Of a DNA stretch of 44,396 bases, positions 35,548 through 44,351 are shown one piece after another. How positions within the stretch are numbered: position 1 is the stretch's first letter; every line of letters starts with the position of its first letter. This stretch comes from Planctomycetaceae bacterium. GTDB lineage: Bacteria; Planctomycetota; Planctomycetia; Pirellulales; Pirellulaceae. The position numbers and the translations under genes are program-made. The notes under the pieces are model-generated. The model made no database searches. It saw only the letters and a list, made by a program, of their open reading frames with translations, and had not been told where the DNA came from. The stretch is from contig SYJV01000498.1 of assembly GCA_005798335.1 (NCBI GenBank), positions 1-44,396 of the forward strand, read 5' to 3'.

Positions 35548-36402
35548 CTATTCCAATGATGAAAGAAAAGCCGTGACATGTGCCAACAGACGCTCGTGAG
35601 CTTGCCAGTGTATCAAATGGCCCACTCCTGCCATACGAATGCGCCAACAACTGGATATCAATTTTTCCGCACGTTCGGCATCCTGGTCTGCCAACATGCC
35701 ACCTGCAGACCAATCCGCTTGCAACATTAGCGTAGGACATTGGATTGCGGACAAGATCGCTTCCCAGTCGTAGCCTTCCAGCCACCGGCCAGAAATGATC
35801 GACTCTAGTACCGCCGGATCGACCTGCCTCAAGCAGGACGCAGCGAATCTCAGCGAAACGGCATCGCGAACTTCTCCAAGTCGCTTGCCGCTGGTCGCAT
35901 GAGGCGCTTTGATTTCGATCTGCGACAGCGCGCGTGCCAACTCGTCGACGGTTCCACCTTGCTTGGCAACTCGGTACATGCCCATAAAGTGAGAATGGAA
36001 AACGGTCTCCGTTATATGAGTTCCCAAAGTATGCCAGGGTGGATCTTCCAGCACCAGCGCGCGCACCGGCTGCGGTGCTCGAGCGGCAACCGCGGCAGCG
36101 ACCATCGCACCTAGAGAGTGGCCATACAGCACTGTTTTCCCAGGAACCAGTTGCTGCAACACAGACACCACATCATCCACGTAGTCGATCGTGCGATAGT
36201 GATCAGCGCGCCCAGAGCGACCGTGCCCGCGAAAATCCAGCGCCATGACCTGCCAATCGGTTTCAAAATGAGGTATCACCAAGGAGAAATCTTGCCATCG
36301 ACGCGTCACTCCATGCAAGAAGAGGATTTGCGGTCTGTCGCCTTGGCCGCTTGCAAAGTTGATCGCCATCTTGTTTGCGGTCAGTAAGTTCTCTTTCAAC
36401 AT
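35548..36402 (-). CDS. Alpha/beta-fold hydrolase
   Basis: About 284 residues from ATG 36402 (AGAGAG 7 nt upstream); the frame extends to 36516, but that extension resembles no hydrolase. HGVTRRWQDF forms the oxyanion region, Ser96 sits in YGHSLGAMVA, a late aspartate follows LMLQADWSAGG, and the histidine lies in GVGHLIHW. No signal peptide, so cytoplasmic. The pattern is that of general carboxylesterase/lactonase or proline-iminopeptidase-like relatives; the second possibility would fit the peptide theme of the operon but cannot be proved. First gene of a minus-strand set with the amidohydrolase (9 nt away) and the double protease. Confidence 0.87.
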   Translation of the reverse strand: MLKENLLTANKMAINFASGQGDRPQILFLHGVTRRWQDFSLVIPHFETDWQVMALDFRGHGRSGRADHYRTIDYVDDVVSVLQQLVPGKTVLYGHSLGAMVAAAVAARAPQPVRALVLEDPPWHTLGTHITETVFHSHFMGMYRVAKQGGTVDELARALSQIEIKAPHATSGKRLGEVRDAVSLRFAASCLRQVDPAVLESIISGRWLEGYDWEAILSAIQCPTLMLQADWSAGGMLADQDAERAEKLISSCWRIRMAGVGHLIHWQAHERLLAHVTAFLSSLE

Positions 36403-36656
36403 AACCAACTCTCTAATTTTGTTGTCCGACCATACCACTCCATGCCGGTCAATTTTGACGCGGGTGGTAGAACTCGCCGATACTTTACCAGCGCAAGCGT
36501 TCGGTGGGCGAAACAAACCGGAAGTATGAGGCGATTGGGGGTTTTGGGTGGCTTGCGGATCGGATTTTGTGTCAAAACTCGCCTGGACTTGAACGCTTTA
36601 GAATTTCACAATTCGGCGTGAACTCTGCATTGATCGCTACAAGGAAGTGATGCGAC

Positions 36657-38045
36657 GTGATTCAAAAGATTCTACAACCAGCGCGGACGAGTTTTTCTAC
36701 GCCATTGGCGCCTGCGGTTCTGTTGGGCAGCGCATTGACCGCAGTATTCTACGGTTTGCTGCTGTATGGTCCGCTGAACTGGGATCTGTTGCGGAGGTAT
36801 TGCTTGTGTCACTGGGTGGCGGAAGCTTCCGTAGGATTGTTTTCCATCGCCATTGTGGTGTTGGGATTCAAATGGCTGCAACTTCAATCGCAACGCTCGT
36901 TGACCGGCAAAGCAGGAGCGGTGCTCAAGCAAATCGTCAAAGAAGGGAGCGAAGTCGAGCCTGCCAAGCGTCCCCAGTGGCTGTCCGAGACTTGGCTGGC
37001 GCAGCCCACCGTATGGCAAAACTCTTGGCTGGGCATACGCATTCGCGAAATCGTTGACCGGCAAATTCAGCGCGGCAAGCGCAGCCAAGTCGAACAAGAC
37101 ATGCGTAGTTTGGCGGAAGCCGACGCGGATTTACAGCACGATAGTTATGGCTTGGTGCGAATCATCACCTGGGCTATGCCGATGTTGGGCTTTCTGGGAA
37201 CCGTGTTGGGAATTTCGCAAACGCTGGGTCAGCTCGATACCAAACTGTTGGCCACTCAACAGCAAGAAGCGATGAATCAGTTAACGGCTGGTTTGTATGT
37301 GGCATTTGACACCACGGCCATTGCTTTGGTGTTGACGATTGTGGCGATGTTCATTCAGTTCGCAATCAGTCGCATGGAAGTCAGCTTACTGGCGCGCATG
37401 GACAACTGCATTCAGGATTGTCTGATAGCCTTCTTGGGATCGGACCCGCACGATGCTGAGAAAGGCTTACTCGGTCCAGTCCGTCAGATGGCCGGAGATT
37501 TGGTCGCGGCCGTAAATGAACTGGTCAAGCAGCAAGCCGCGATCTGGTCCAAATCACTGTCCGAGTCGCAGCACCAGTGGTCCCACTGGACAGAATCAGC
37601 ATCCACGGCAGTTCAATCGGCACTGACAGCCTCGTTGCGCGAATCACTTGAAAATCACGCCGTGCGACTGGAGAAGATTCAGGACGAGGGCTCGCGCCAG
37701 ATCGACGCTCGCTGGCAACAGTGGCAGATTACACTCAGCGATCAAACGCGAACTCTGTTGGCTCAACAAAAGGAAGTTGCCCGGCAAACAGAATCGCTGG
37801 AACGCTTGATTGAATCTACGTGTGAACTCAAACGATTGGAAGCAATCGTCCAGGAAAATGTGGCCAGTTTCAACAACCTCGATCTGTTGCAAGAATCGGC
37901 GATGTGCATCGGCGAAGCAGTGGCAGTATTGGCAACCAGCCTTGAACGAGCTGGCATCATTCGTGGAACACCCATCAAACCGCGAGCGATTCGCAAAGCC
38001 GATCTGCCGGACGACTATCAGCAGGAACGAAGGAAAGCTGCATGA
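36657..38045 (+). CDS. MotA/TolQ/ExbB-type proton channel subunit with long coiled-coil tail
   Basis: 462 residues from GTG 36657 (AAGGAAG about 9 nt upstream). Four helices: 18-38, 55-75, about 168-190 (WAMPMLGFLGTVLGI) and 208-236 (LTAGLYVAFDTTAIALVLTI), the last two being the conserved core of MotA/ExbB channels that drive work with the proton gradient. A large cytoplasmic loop (76-165) lies between helices 2 and 3. After residue 250 there is a 210-residue, Gln/Glu/Ser-rich predicted coiled coil, longer than in ExbB or TolQ. Its last four bases overlap the next gene, which in turn overlaps a third, so the three are coupled. Partners and task are unknown; force transfer to the envelope is the default expectation. 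Confidence 0.92.
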   Translation: MIQKILQPARTSFSTPLAPAVLLGSALTAVFYGLLLYGPLNWDLLRRYCLCHWVAEASVGLFSIAIVVLGFKWLQLQSQRSLTGKAGAVLKQIVKEGSEVEPAKRPQWLSETWLAQPTVWQNSWLGIRIREIVDRQIQRGKRSQVEQDMRSLAEADADLQHDSYGLVRIITWAMPMLGFLGTVLGISQTLGQLDTKLLATQQQEAMNQLTAGLYVAFDTTAIALVLTIVAMFIQFAISRMEVSLLARMDNCIQDCLIAFLGSDPHDAEKGLLGPVRQMAGDLVAAVNELVKQQAAIWSKSLSESQHQWSHWTESASTAVQSALTASLRESLENHAVRLEKIQDEGSRQIDARWQQWQITLSDQTRTLLAQQKEVARQTESLERLIESTCELKRLEAIVQENVASFNNLDLLQESAMCIGEAVAVLATSLERAGIIRGTPIKPRAIRKADLPDDYQQERRKAA

Positions 38046-40057
38046 GCCGCAAACGCAAGGATGAACTTGCGCCGTCGCTGTTTCCGTTTCTCGCAGTGCT
38101 TCTGTGCACGATGGGAGCGCTCGTGCTTATTCTGATGCTGGTTGTCGGACAAGCCCAAGCGACCGCCAACGAAGCGATTACCGCTAAACAACAACAACAG
38201 GAAGACGTGACTGCACAGTTGGATGCGATGAAGGACTCGCTGACTAAAGAACGCGAAAAACAGCACTTGGAGCTGGAGAAGAAGCGTTTGACTCTGCAAG
38301 CCTTCGAAGAACAAATTCGAGAATCGATTCAGCAATTAACCGACCTCGAGAGAACGCTCGATTTGATCGAGAATCAGGCTTCGGTTTCCGAGCTACAAGA
38401 GGATGAAACCCAAAAGCAAGTTGCAGAACTTCAGCAGCAACTGGCCAAAGCGGCTGAGAAACTCAAAACAAAGGTCGACAATCCTACCGGCAACAAACCT
38501 GTATTTGCGATCATTCCGTATGAAGGTACCAGCGGCACGCATCGGCGACCAATCTATTTGGAGTGCACTTCCAAGGGCGTGATTGTCCAGCCCGAAGGCA
38601 TGCTAGTTTCCCTGGTCGACTTGCGACCTCCATACGGCCCAGGCAATCCACTGGATGCGATTCTCCGCACGGTTCGTTCGAGATACGTGCCCGAAAATGG
38701 AGCGCTTACCAGCACGGCTTATCCACTGTTGATCGTCCGGCCCTCGGGCGTTCAGACTTACGCCATGGCCAGGTTGGCTATGGCTGGATGGGACGATCAG
38801 TTTGGTTACGAATTGGTCGAAGAACGTTTGGATTTGGTCTATCCCGATGGTGAACCCGGCTTGCGCGACGAGATGGAAAAGAGCCTCGCGCTGGCTCGAG
38901 CTAGGCAAGCCGCTTTGGTGATGGCGATGCCCGGCAAGTATCGCAACTATGTCGACGCATTTGAGTCAGAGGAATATCAGCCACTGAGCGGCGGCAGCTT
39001 TGGAGCATCAATGAACGCCAGCAGGAATGGCTTGCTTGCGAGTTCCTCGGATACCGACGGTAGCACCTTCGGCTCAGACGCAACAAGCACGGGCGAGAAC
39101 GGCACCAACGCACGCGTCGGTGGGCTGGCCAATACGCGAGGCGGATTCAACCTCGCCGCCGGTGAAGTTGTAGGTTCGGGATTGGCAGATTCCATTTCCG
39201 AGGGTGATTCACTACGCAGTGAGACCGGCGGCTATGGTCGGTCAGCAACATCCTCGGGCGACAGTTTTCTCGGGCAGGGGTCTGACGCGTCCTTTATCAA
39301 CTCCTCGAATGGTGATGCGACTACCGCAGTCGCCGGAGATCAACCGGTCGGTAATGGTGGAGTTGCCACCGGCATGAATTCGTCTGTCACTAACGGTGGC
39401 ATTGGAAGTGAATCAAGCACTACTTCGCTGCAAGCAACTTCATCATCGAGATTGAATCCGTCCAGCGGCGGAACCAGCGGCTCGCAGAAGACAAAAACTT
39501 CCACGGCTTCGACGCCAAGTTCATCGGAGGCGACTCTCAATGCAAACACGTCAGCGGGTTCGGGCGGTGGACAGGTTGCTCGCAATGGAGCAGTAGGAAT
39601 TGCGGCACCCTCGATGGCTGTGGGCAATGCTGCGCGGGAAGTGACAACAGATGCTCAAGGCGTGACCGGCGTGAATCTGAAATTCGACGCCACCGCAGCC
39701 GAACCAGTTGCCAAACGCAAGGGACGCAATTGGGCCTGGTCGGAACGGACCAATTCGGGAACCGCAGTTGTGCGAGCCATTAAGCTGCTATGTTACGAGG
39801 ATCGGTGGATTATTTGGTCCGACGCAAAATCGGGAACGACCACCGAAATCATCATGTTGGATGAACCGCCTCAAGTCTGCGCGGAACGCATGGCGAACAA
39901 TGTGGCAGATCGTGTGGATCGCTGGGGGCTCGCATTGATGGGAGGCTATTGGAAACCCGTGCTCGAAGTTGAGGTAGCAGCGGGAGCCGAACCTCAATTC
40001 CAACAATTGCTGCGATTGCTGGAAGGGAGTGGCTTGGACGTCAAGCGAACCAAATGA
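38042..40057 (+). CDS. ExbD/TolR-like bitopic protein 1, lacks the membrane Asp
   Basis: 671 residues. One helix at 12-36 (SLFPFLAVLLCTMGALVLIL) follows a short basic N-terminus, as in ExbD and TolR, but the position of their essential proton-binding Asp is Ala18 here. Next come a strong coiled coil (about 40-145), a folded domain (about 150-305; FAIIPYEGTSGTHRRPIYLE onward) where ExbD has its periplasmic domain, a Gly/Ser/Thr/Asn-rich disordered stretch of about 200 residues (313-516), and a C-terminal domain (about 545-671; VRAIKLLCYEDRWIIWSDAK). The outside part is far larger than in TolR. It overlaps both neighbours by 4 nt (ATGA at 38042 and at 40054). No peptidoglycan-binding OmpA motif was seen. 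Confidence 0.82.
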   Translation: MSRKRKDELAPSLFPFLAVLLCTMGALVLILMLVVGQAQATANEAITAKQQQQEDVTAQLDAMKDSLTKEREKQHLELEKKRLTLQAFEEQIRESIQQLTDLERTLDLIENQASVSELQEDETQKQVAELQQQLAKAAEKLKTKVDNPTGNKPVFAIIPYEGTSGTHRRPIYLECTSKGVIVQPEGMLVSLVDLRPPYGPGNPLDAILRTVRSRYVPENGALTSTAYPLLIVRPSGVQTYAMARLAMAGWDDQFGYELVEERLDLVYPDGEPGLRDEMEKSLALARARQAALVMAMPGKYRNYVDAFESEEYQPLSGGSFGASMNASRNGLLASSSDTDGSTFGSDATSTGENGTNARVGGLANTRGGFNLAAGEVVGSGLADSISEGDSLRSETGGYGRSATSSGDSFLGQGSDASFINSSNGDATTAVAGDQPVGNGGVATGMNSSVTNGGIGSESSTTSLQATSSSRLNPSSGGTSGSQKTKTSTASTPSSSEATLNANTSAGSGGGQVARNGAVGIAAPSMAVGNAAREVTTDAQGVTGVNLKFDATAAEPVAKRKGRNWAWSERTNSGTAVVRAIKLLCYEDRWIIWSDAKSGTTTEIIMLDEPPQVCAERMANNVADRVDRWGLALMGGYWKPVLEVEVAAGAEPQFQQLLRLLEGSGLDVKRTK

Positions 40058-41025
40058 AACGACGAGAAGCGGATACTCAAGCGATTGGTGAGGACTCGTT
40101 CCTAGATACCGTGGCTAATTTGGTAGGCATTTTGATCATCTTGGTCATGATCATTGGCACCAAGACCAAAATGGACGCTCAAGCTTATGGCGAACAAGTT
40201 GCCGCGCGCGATATCACTGCCGAACTTGAGGATCCGGCTGGCGAAGTCGTACAGTTACGAACGTTGGTAGAAGACTCGCGCAAACAACTTGCTCGCCATG
40301 AATTCGAAGTCGAATATCGCCGGCTGGAACGCGACAAACTGCTGGAACATGTCGCGCTCGCGCGAGAAGAGGTCGCCAACCAGACCAGCGAGATTGATTC
40401 CACTAAACGACAACAGATCGAACAGATTCAAGAAATGGAGTCGCTCCAGTCGCAACTCAAGGAAGTCAACGAGCGCCTGGGCACCAGCGTCGAGACCAAG
40501 CGTCCCAAAATCGTGCTTGAGCATTTGCCGACTCCGATGGCGAAGACGGTCTTTGGACGCGAGATGCATGTGCGCATGAAGAACGGTTTGGTGACCGTGA
40601 TTCCTTGGGACCGCTTAGTAAAAACTTTGAGAGAACACGTGCCACTGGCCGCCAGACGCAATGCGTCGCGCAAGGCGATCGAAGACACGCTCGGACCAGT
40701 TGACGGATTCCTACTGAAATATCGCATGAATGCCGTTCCCGGCGGTTTCGAGTTGGATCGATTTGAACTGGAAACAATTCCCAGTAATCCTGGAGAATCG
40801 TTACCAGAGTCGCTCTCGCCCGGCGGTCGTTTGCGGTTGGAGATGGCCAGCCGCAATCCGTCGGAAACCGTCGTAACCGTTTGGGTGTACTCAGATTCTT
40901 TCGACGAATTTCGGCAACTAAAAACCGCTCTCTTCGAAGAAGGTTTTCTCTGCGCAGCTCGGCCAATGCCCGATGGCATCCCAATCGGAGCCTCGCCTCG
41001 CGGTTCTCGCAGCGCCGCTCAATAG
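40054..41025 (+). CDS. ExbD/TolR-like bitopic protein 2, keeps the membrane Asp
   Basis: 323 residues. After 15 residues a single helix reads FLDTVANLVGILIILVMIIG with Asp18 at the N-terminal edge, the position of the proton-carrying Asp in ExbD (Asp25) and TolR (Asp23). A coiled coil at about 60-150 and a compact C-terminal domain (about 160-310; RPKIVLEHLPTPMAKTVFGR onward) follow. Coupled by overlap to protein 1. Together with the channel subunit this looks like a stator with a heterodimeric ExbD-like pair, in which this protein supplies the proton path. No OmpA-like domain, hence not MotB or ZorB in form. Biological role unknown. Confidence 0.85.
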   Translation: MKRREADTQAIGEDSFLDTVANLVGILIILVMIIGTKTKMDAQAYGEQVAARDITAELEDPAGEVVQLRTLVEDSRKQLARHEFEVEYRRLERDKLLEHVALAREEVANQTSEIDSTKRQQIEQIQEMESLQSQLKEVNERLGTSVETKRPKIVLEHLPTPMAKTVFGREMHVRMKNGLVTVIPWDRLVKTLREHVPLAARRNASRKAIEDTLGPVDGFLLKYRMNAVPGGFELDRFELETIPSNPGESLPESLSPGGRLRLEMASRNPSETVVTVWVYSDSFDEFRQLKTALFEEGFLCAARPMPDGIPIGASPRGSRSAAQ

Positions 41026-41042
41026 TCGGCAGCGCTGGACCG

Positions 41043-41209
41043 GAAAGTCCCGGAGGGACGAAAGCAGTGGGCAGCCTGACATGCTTCGACAACCCGGATT
41101 TCCCCATGCCGAATCGCTTTCGTCCCCGTGGGACTGCTTTACTTCCAACTCGCTAGTAACCGGTGGTTCTCACCACGGCACGATGCTTTTGTCCCTCTGG
41201 GACTTTTCC
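41043..41209. repeat. Three copies of a GTCCC/GGGAC element between convergent genes
   Basis: Copies at 41043-41066 (minus sense, GCTTTCGTCCCTCCGGGACT when reversed), 41116-41140 (GCTTTCGTCCCCGTGGGACT) and 41184-41207 (GCTTTTGTCCCTCTGGGACT). Each has an inner GTCCC/GGGAC stem; the first and third are inverted relative to each other, so they can pair over about 100 nt. They fill the 206-nt gap between the ExbD-like gene and the TauE gene and could end transcription from both sides. Confidence 0.75.
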
Positions 41210-41231
41210 TGAATCCATCCCCGGCGGCGCA

Positions 41232-41993
41232 TCAGAAAAGTCCGATCAAGCGCAATGACATAATGCCGGTAAAGGTCAACAGCAGGCTGTCGAACAGCTT
41301 TTGCGGAATACGTCGCACAACGCTCTTGCCCAGCAATATCCCGCAAACAATTACAGGGGCCAGAACAAGATTCAACGACAGACTCTGCAAAGTAATCAAA
41401 CCCAGGTTGAAGCTGAATGGCACCTTCACAATATTAATCAGCAGAAAGAACCACGCGCCGGTGCCAACCAGTTGCATCTTCGGCAACGAGACCGCCAGCA
41501 AGTACAACGCAACGATCGGCCCGGCGGCGTTGGCGAGCATCGTAGCGAATCCTGCCAGCAATCCCAACGCCCAGGCAAACCACGTGGCGTGTGGAAAATG
41601 CTCGAACCACTTGGGCCTCCAAATTCTCGCGATTTGGGTCAACGTCAGCCCGAAGATGATACAGCCCAGGCATAGGCGAAAGCCACTATCATCGATGCGG
41701 TCCATGCACAACCACGCGAGGACTATTCCACATGTTGCTGGCAGCAGCAGACGCCTGAGAAATTTCCACTGAGTGTGCTGGCCGAACAACAATACTGAGC
41801 AGATGTCTCCGACGATCAACATCGGTAACAAAATCCCAGTCGAAACTCGAGCCCCAAAGACATTGGCAAGTATGATCACATGGACCATACCCACGCCGAT
41901 GAAACCACTCTTGGAAATACCGATTCCGGCTGCCGCTATGATCACCAGCAGCCATTCGATTGTTGATAACTCTGGCAACAACGGATAGCTCAT
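41232..41993 (-). CDS. TauE/SafE family sulfite/organic anion transporter
   Basis: 253 residues, with about seven to eight hydrophobic helices (WLLVIIAAAGIGISKSGFIG; VHVIILANVFGARVSTGILL; ALGLLAGFATMLANAAGPIV; LFDSLLLTFTGIMSLRLIG). The repeated GIGISKSGFIGVG and GFATMLANAAGP motifs are hallmarks of the TauE/SafE permeases, which move sulfite, sulfoacetate, taurine-related anions or thiosulfate. Normal length. Its ATG overlaps the stop of the propeller-transglutaminase gene upstream (41990-41993), so they are coupled. A link to sulfatase-derived sulfur is possible, but the sulfatase lies 35 kb away. Confidence 0.93.
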   Translation of the reverse strand: MSYPLLPELSTIEWLLVIIAAAGIGISKSGFIGVGMVHVIILANVFGARVSTGILLPMLIVGDICSVLLFGQHTQWKFLRRLLLPATCGIVLAWLCMDRIDDSGFRLCLGCIIFGLTLTQIARIWRPKWFEHFPHATWFAWALGLLAGFATMLANAAGPIVALYLLAVSLPKMQLVGTGAWFFLLINIVKVPFSFNLGLITLQSLSLNLVLAPVIVCGILLGKSVVRRIPQKLFDSLLLTFTGIMSLRLIGLF

Positions 41994-44047
41994 CGATTCT
42001 GCACAGCGGGCACGCCGTCGCGAACCGTAATCACAAATATTTGATCGTTTTCCTGGGGAGTAAGGGACAACTTCGACTCATCTATCCACAACGTCAGCAT
42101 TTGGTTCTTCGCGACCATGATTTCCAAATGATCGTTGTTGTCAAATCCTTCGTCGCGCGACTTGCCCAGATCGGCGCGAGTACCTTCGAAGTCGATTGCG
42201 ACCGGTAGCGCAACGCGCTGATTGCTGGTGCCGTCGACGACCTTGAGGCGAACGCGAATTTGACCGGTTGGAACCTCTGTGGCGCGACGCGTATAGCGAC
42301 TGGTCACGTTGACGGCCGAAATCTCTCGTTTGCCGCGCGACCAGACCATCGGAAAGGGCGTTGGTGTCGAGCGAAAGCTCACGGCATAAATTGCGTTGCG
42401 AGGCTGATCAATTTTCGCCGCAGAGGCGCGATTGACAAACCAACTTTTATCGAGGTCGTCGCCATTGGGCTCCGCAGCGCCGGTAAAATGCCAATCGCCG
42501 TTCGACCAGATTTCCACCCACGAGTGATTGCCACTGCCATCGGTCCACAATGGCGTACCGACGAATCGAGCCGGAATGCCGACCGATCGACAAGCGTCGA
42601 TCAGCAGTATCGACAGGCCTGTGCACGACGCCAGCCCCGATTTAATCGATTCGTAAGGCCCTTGATTCGCTCGCGCGCGACGAGTCGAGTACTTGACGTT
42701 TAAGAGTGGAAAAATCTTCTGATTCAATCGCGCCGCTGCGACCGATGGAGAATCGACGCCAGCGATCAGAGGTTGAAAGCGCTGCCGAAAGTCATCGCGC
42801 CAACGATCGCGCTGTTCATCAATATTGGCATAGGGAAGCACCGCATCAAGAAAGACCTCGGTCGGTACCTGAGCCTTCCAGGGCGCCTCGTCCCAGGCTC
42901 GATAGGCTCCGCGTACATGTTCGACTAAGAACTCGGCCGACAGCGCCTCGATATCGGATTGCGGCATATGGGTCAGCAAATAGTCCAATCCCGCTCGCTG
43001 ACGATCGTCCAACTGTTCCCAAGCTTGTCGGATCTGACTTGCGTTAGTTCCTGCCCGAGTGATGTGCGCGTCGACTTTGGAAGCCACCGATTGGCCATCG
43101 ACTGTGACCACGAGACTGTTAGTCAGCGAATCACCAAATCGCTCCCAGTCGAAAAACGACCACACGATTTGCTTGTCGCGAGTGATCTCGATAATCTGCG
43201 GATTGTTCTTGCCGGCATGGCAATTTCCCAACACGATGTTACCGTTGCGTAAAACTTGAACAGTGGTAACCCACGCCAATTGAACGTTGGGCAAATCGTG
43301 CTGATTCAATTGCCAGACGATTTTTTTGTCGCGGTTGACTTCGATGATCGAGTGGCCGTTGCCGGTCGAAATCAGCGTGTTTCCATTAGGCAAGCGCACG
43401 GCGGAAAAGCACTGATTGCCCCATGCATCGACTCCATGTCCACCCGCAGGAAGCTTATCGAACAAGGGCACTCGATACTCCCACACCACCGCTCCAGATG
43501 AATCATATTCGCGTACAGCTCCGTCCCCTTCATGGCAAACTAAGTAGTGGCCACTGGACAGTTTGCGCGCCAATCTCGTGTCGCGATGCGGATGAGGCTT
43601 ATCAACTTTCAAGCGAATCTGCCGGACCAAGTTGCCTTGTTGGTCCACTTCGATAATCCTGCCCGGTCCACTTTCCGCGATCATCGTGATCCCACTCGCC
43701 AAGCGTTGGAAGGCGTGAACTTCGACCTTCGAGCCCGCATTACCATTCGATGTAGCTGAGTCATACTGCCAAACTGTTTTGTTCGTAGTAGGCTCGATTT
43801 CTGCGACGTGCGTCCAACTGGTTTGCAACAGAACGTTTCCGGATGGCAGCAAGTGAAAATCGTGCAAAGGACCGATTTTCACTTGCCACTGGGTCTTGCC
43901 CTGTTCGTCGATCAATGCCAGTTGTTTCTTTGATGAGTCAGCGGCAATGAAGGAGCGTCGCGGCGATTCAGCCTGTGCAAGCGGTACTGTAATCGACGAT
44001 AAGTACACCAACCAACCACCGGCCATCGCCATCAACAGCTTGCTCAT
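41990..44047 (-). CDS. Exported beta-propeller/transglutaminase-like fusion
   Basis: 685 residues with signal peptide 1-26 (VYLSSITVPLAQA). Residues about 30-300 form blades of the PQQ/arylsulfotransferase-like type (LALIDEQGKTQWQVKIGPLH; AESGPGRIIEVDQQGNLVRQ; LISTGNGHSIIEVNRDKKIV; IIEITRDKQIVWSFFDWERF). Residues about 340-530 contain a transglutaminase-like cysteine-protease core: Cys475 in GLASCTGLSILLIDACRSVG, His508 in SGNHSWVEIW, and an acidic residue shortly after (HFTGAAEPNG). The C-terminal 150 residues look like a beta domain. Planctomycetes have separate secreted transglutaminase-like proteins; the fused propeller is unusual. It may crosslink or cut envelope proteins. First gene of a coupled pair with TauE. 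Confidence 0.87.
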   Translation of the reverse strand: MSKLLMAMAGGWLVYLSSITVPLAQAESPRRSFIAADSSKKQLALIDEQGKTQWQVKIGPLHDFHLLPSGNVLLQTSWTHVAEIEPTTNKTVWQYDSATSNGNAGSKVEVHAFQRLASGITMIAESGPGRIIEVDQQGNLVRQIRLKVDKPHPHRDTRLARKLSSGHYLVCHEGDGAVREYDSSGAVVWEYRVPLFDKLPAGGHGVDAWGNQCFSAVRLPNGNTLISTGNGHSIIEVNRDKKIVWQLNQHDLPNVQLAWVTTVQVLRNGNIVLGNCHAGKNNPQIIEITRDKQIVWSFFDWERFGDSLTNSLVVTVDGQSVASKVDAHITRAGTNASQIRQAWEQLDDRQRAGLDYLLTHMPQSDIEALSAEFLVEHVRGAYRAWDEAPWKAQVPTEVFLDAVLPYANIDEQRDRWRDDFRQRFQPLIAGVDSPSVAAARLNQKIFPLLNVKYSTRRARANQGPYESIKSGLASCTGLSILLIDACRSVGIPARFVGTPLWTDGSGNHSWVEIWSNGDWHFTGAAEPNGDDLDKSWFVNRASAAKIDQPRNAIYAVSFRSTPTPFPMVWSRGKREISAVNVTSRYTRRATEVPTGQIRVRLKVVDGTSNQRVALPVAIDFEGTRADLGKSRDEGFDNNDHLEIMVAKNQMLTLWIDESKLSLTPQENDQIFVITVRDGVPAVQNR

Positions 44048-44351
44048 AAAATCTTCTCAGCAGTAAGTGAATTAGCCACTTTTAATCAGTCCACGCCCTG
44101 AGCGTTCAAGGATTATCCTATGTCGCGAGCTGTTCGCAAAGCCACAACGCAGAGTTTTCTATTTGTAACCAGTAAGATTCTCCTGCCCGGTATTTGAAAT
44201 CTCAAATCGCGGACTTCAGATTTCAGATTTTTACTCGATTCGACGTTGATAAACTGAATAGTGACTGCGGCCCATGAACATTCGGGAAGAGTTATTCTAC
44301 AATCTGGCAACAACCTAAGTCTTGCGAGCTCTCAAGCCTGTTGGTACTGAA
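44048..44351. other. Non-coding region upstream of the propeller-transglutaminase gene
   Basis: About 300 nt. It should hold the promoter of the minus-strand pair, but no hexamers were convincing. A stretch of short direct and inverted repeats (ATTTGAAATCTCAAATC, TTCAGATTTCAGATTTTT) lies at 44191-44233. No gene was recognised. Confidence 0.45.

Noticed and set aside
36657-41025. A Zorya phage-defence locus
   Set aside because: The channel protein has a long tail like ZorA, but no OmpA-domain ZorB, helicase or nuclease genes are present; neighbours are ordinary metabolic and transport genes.
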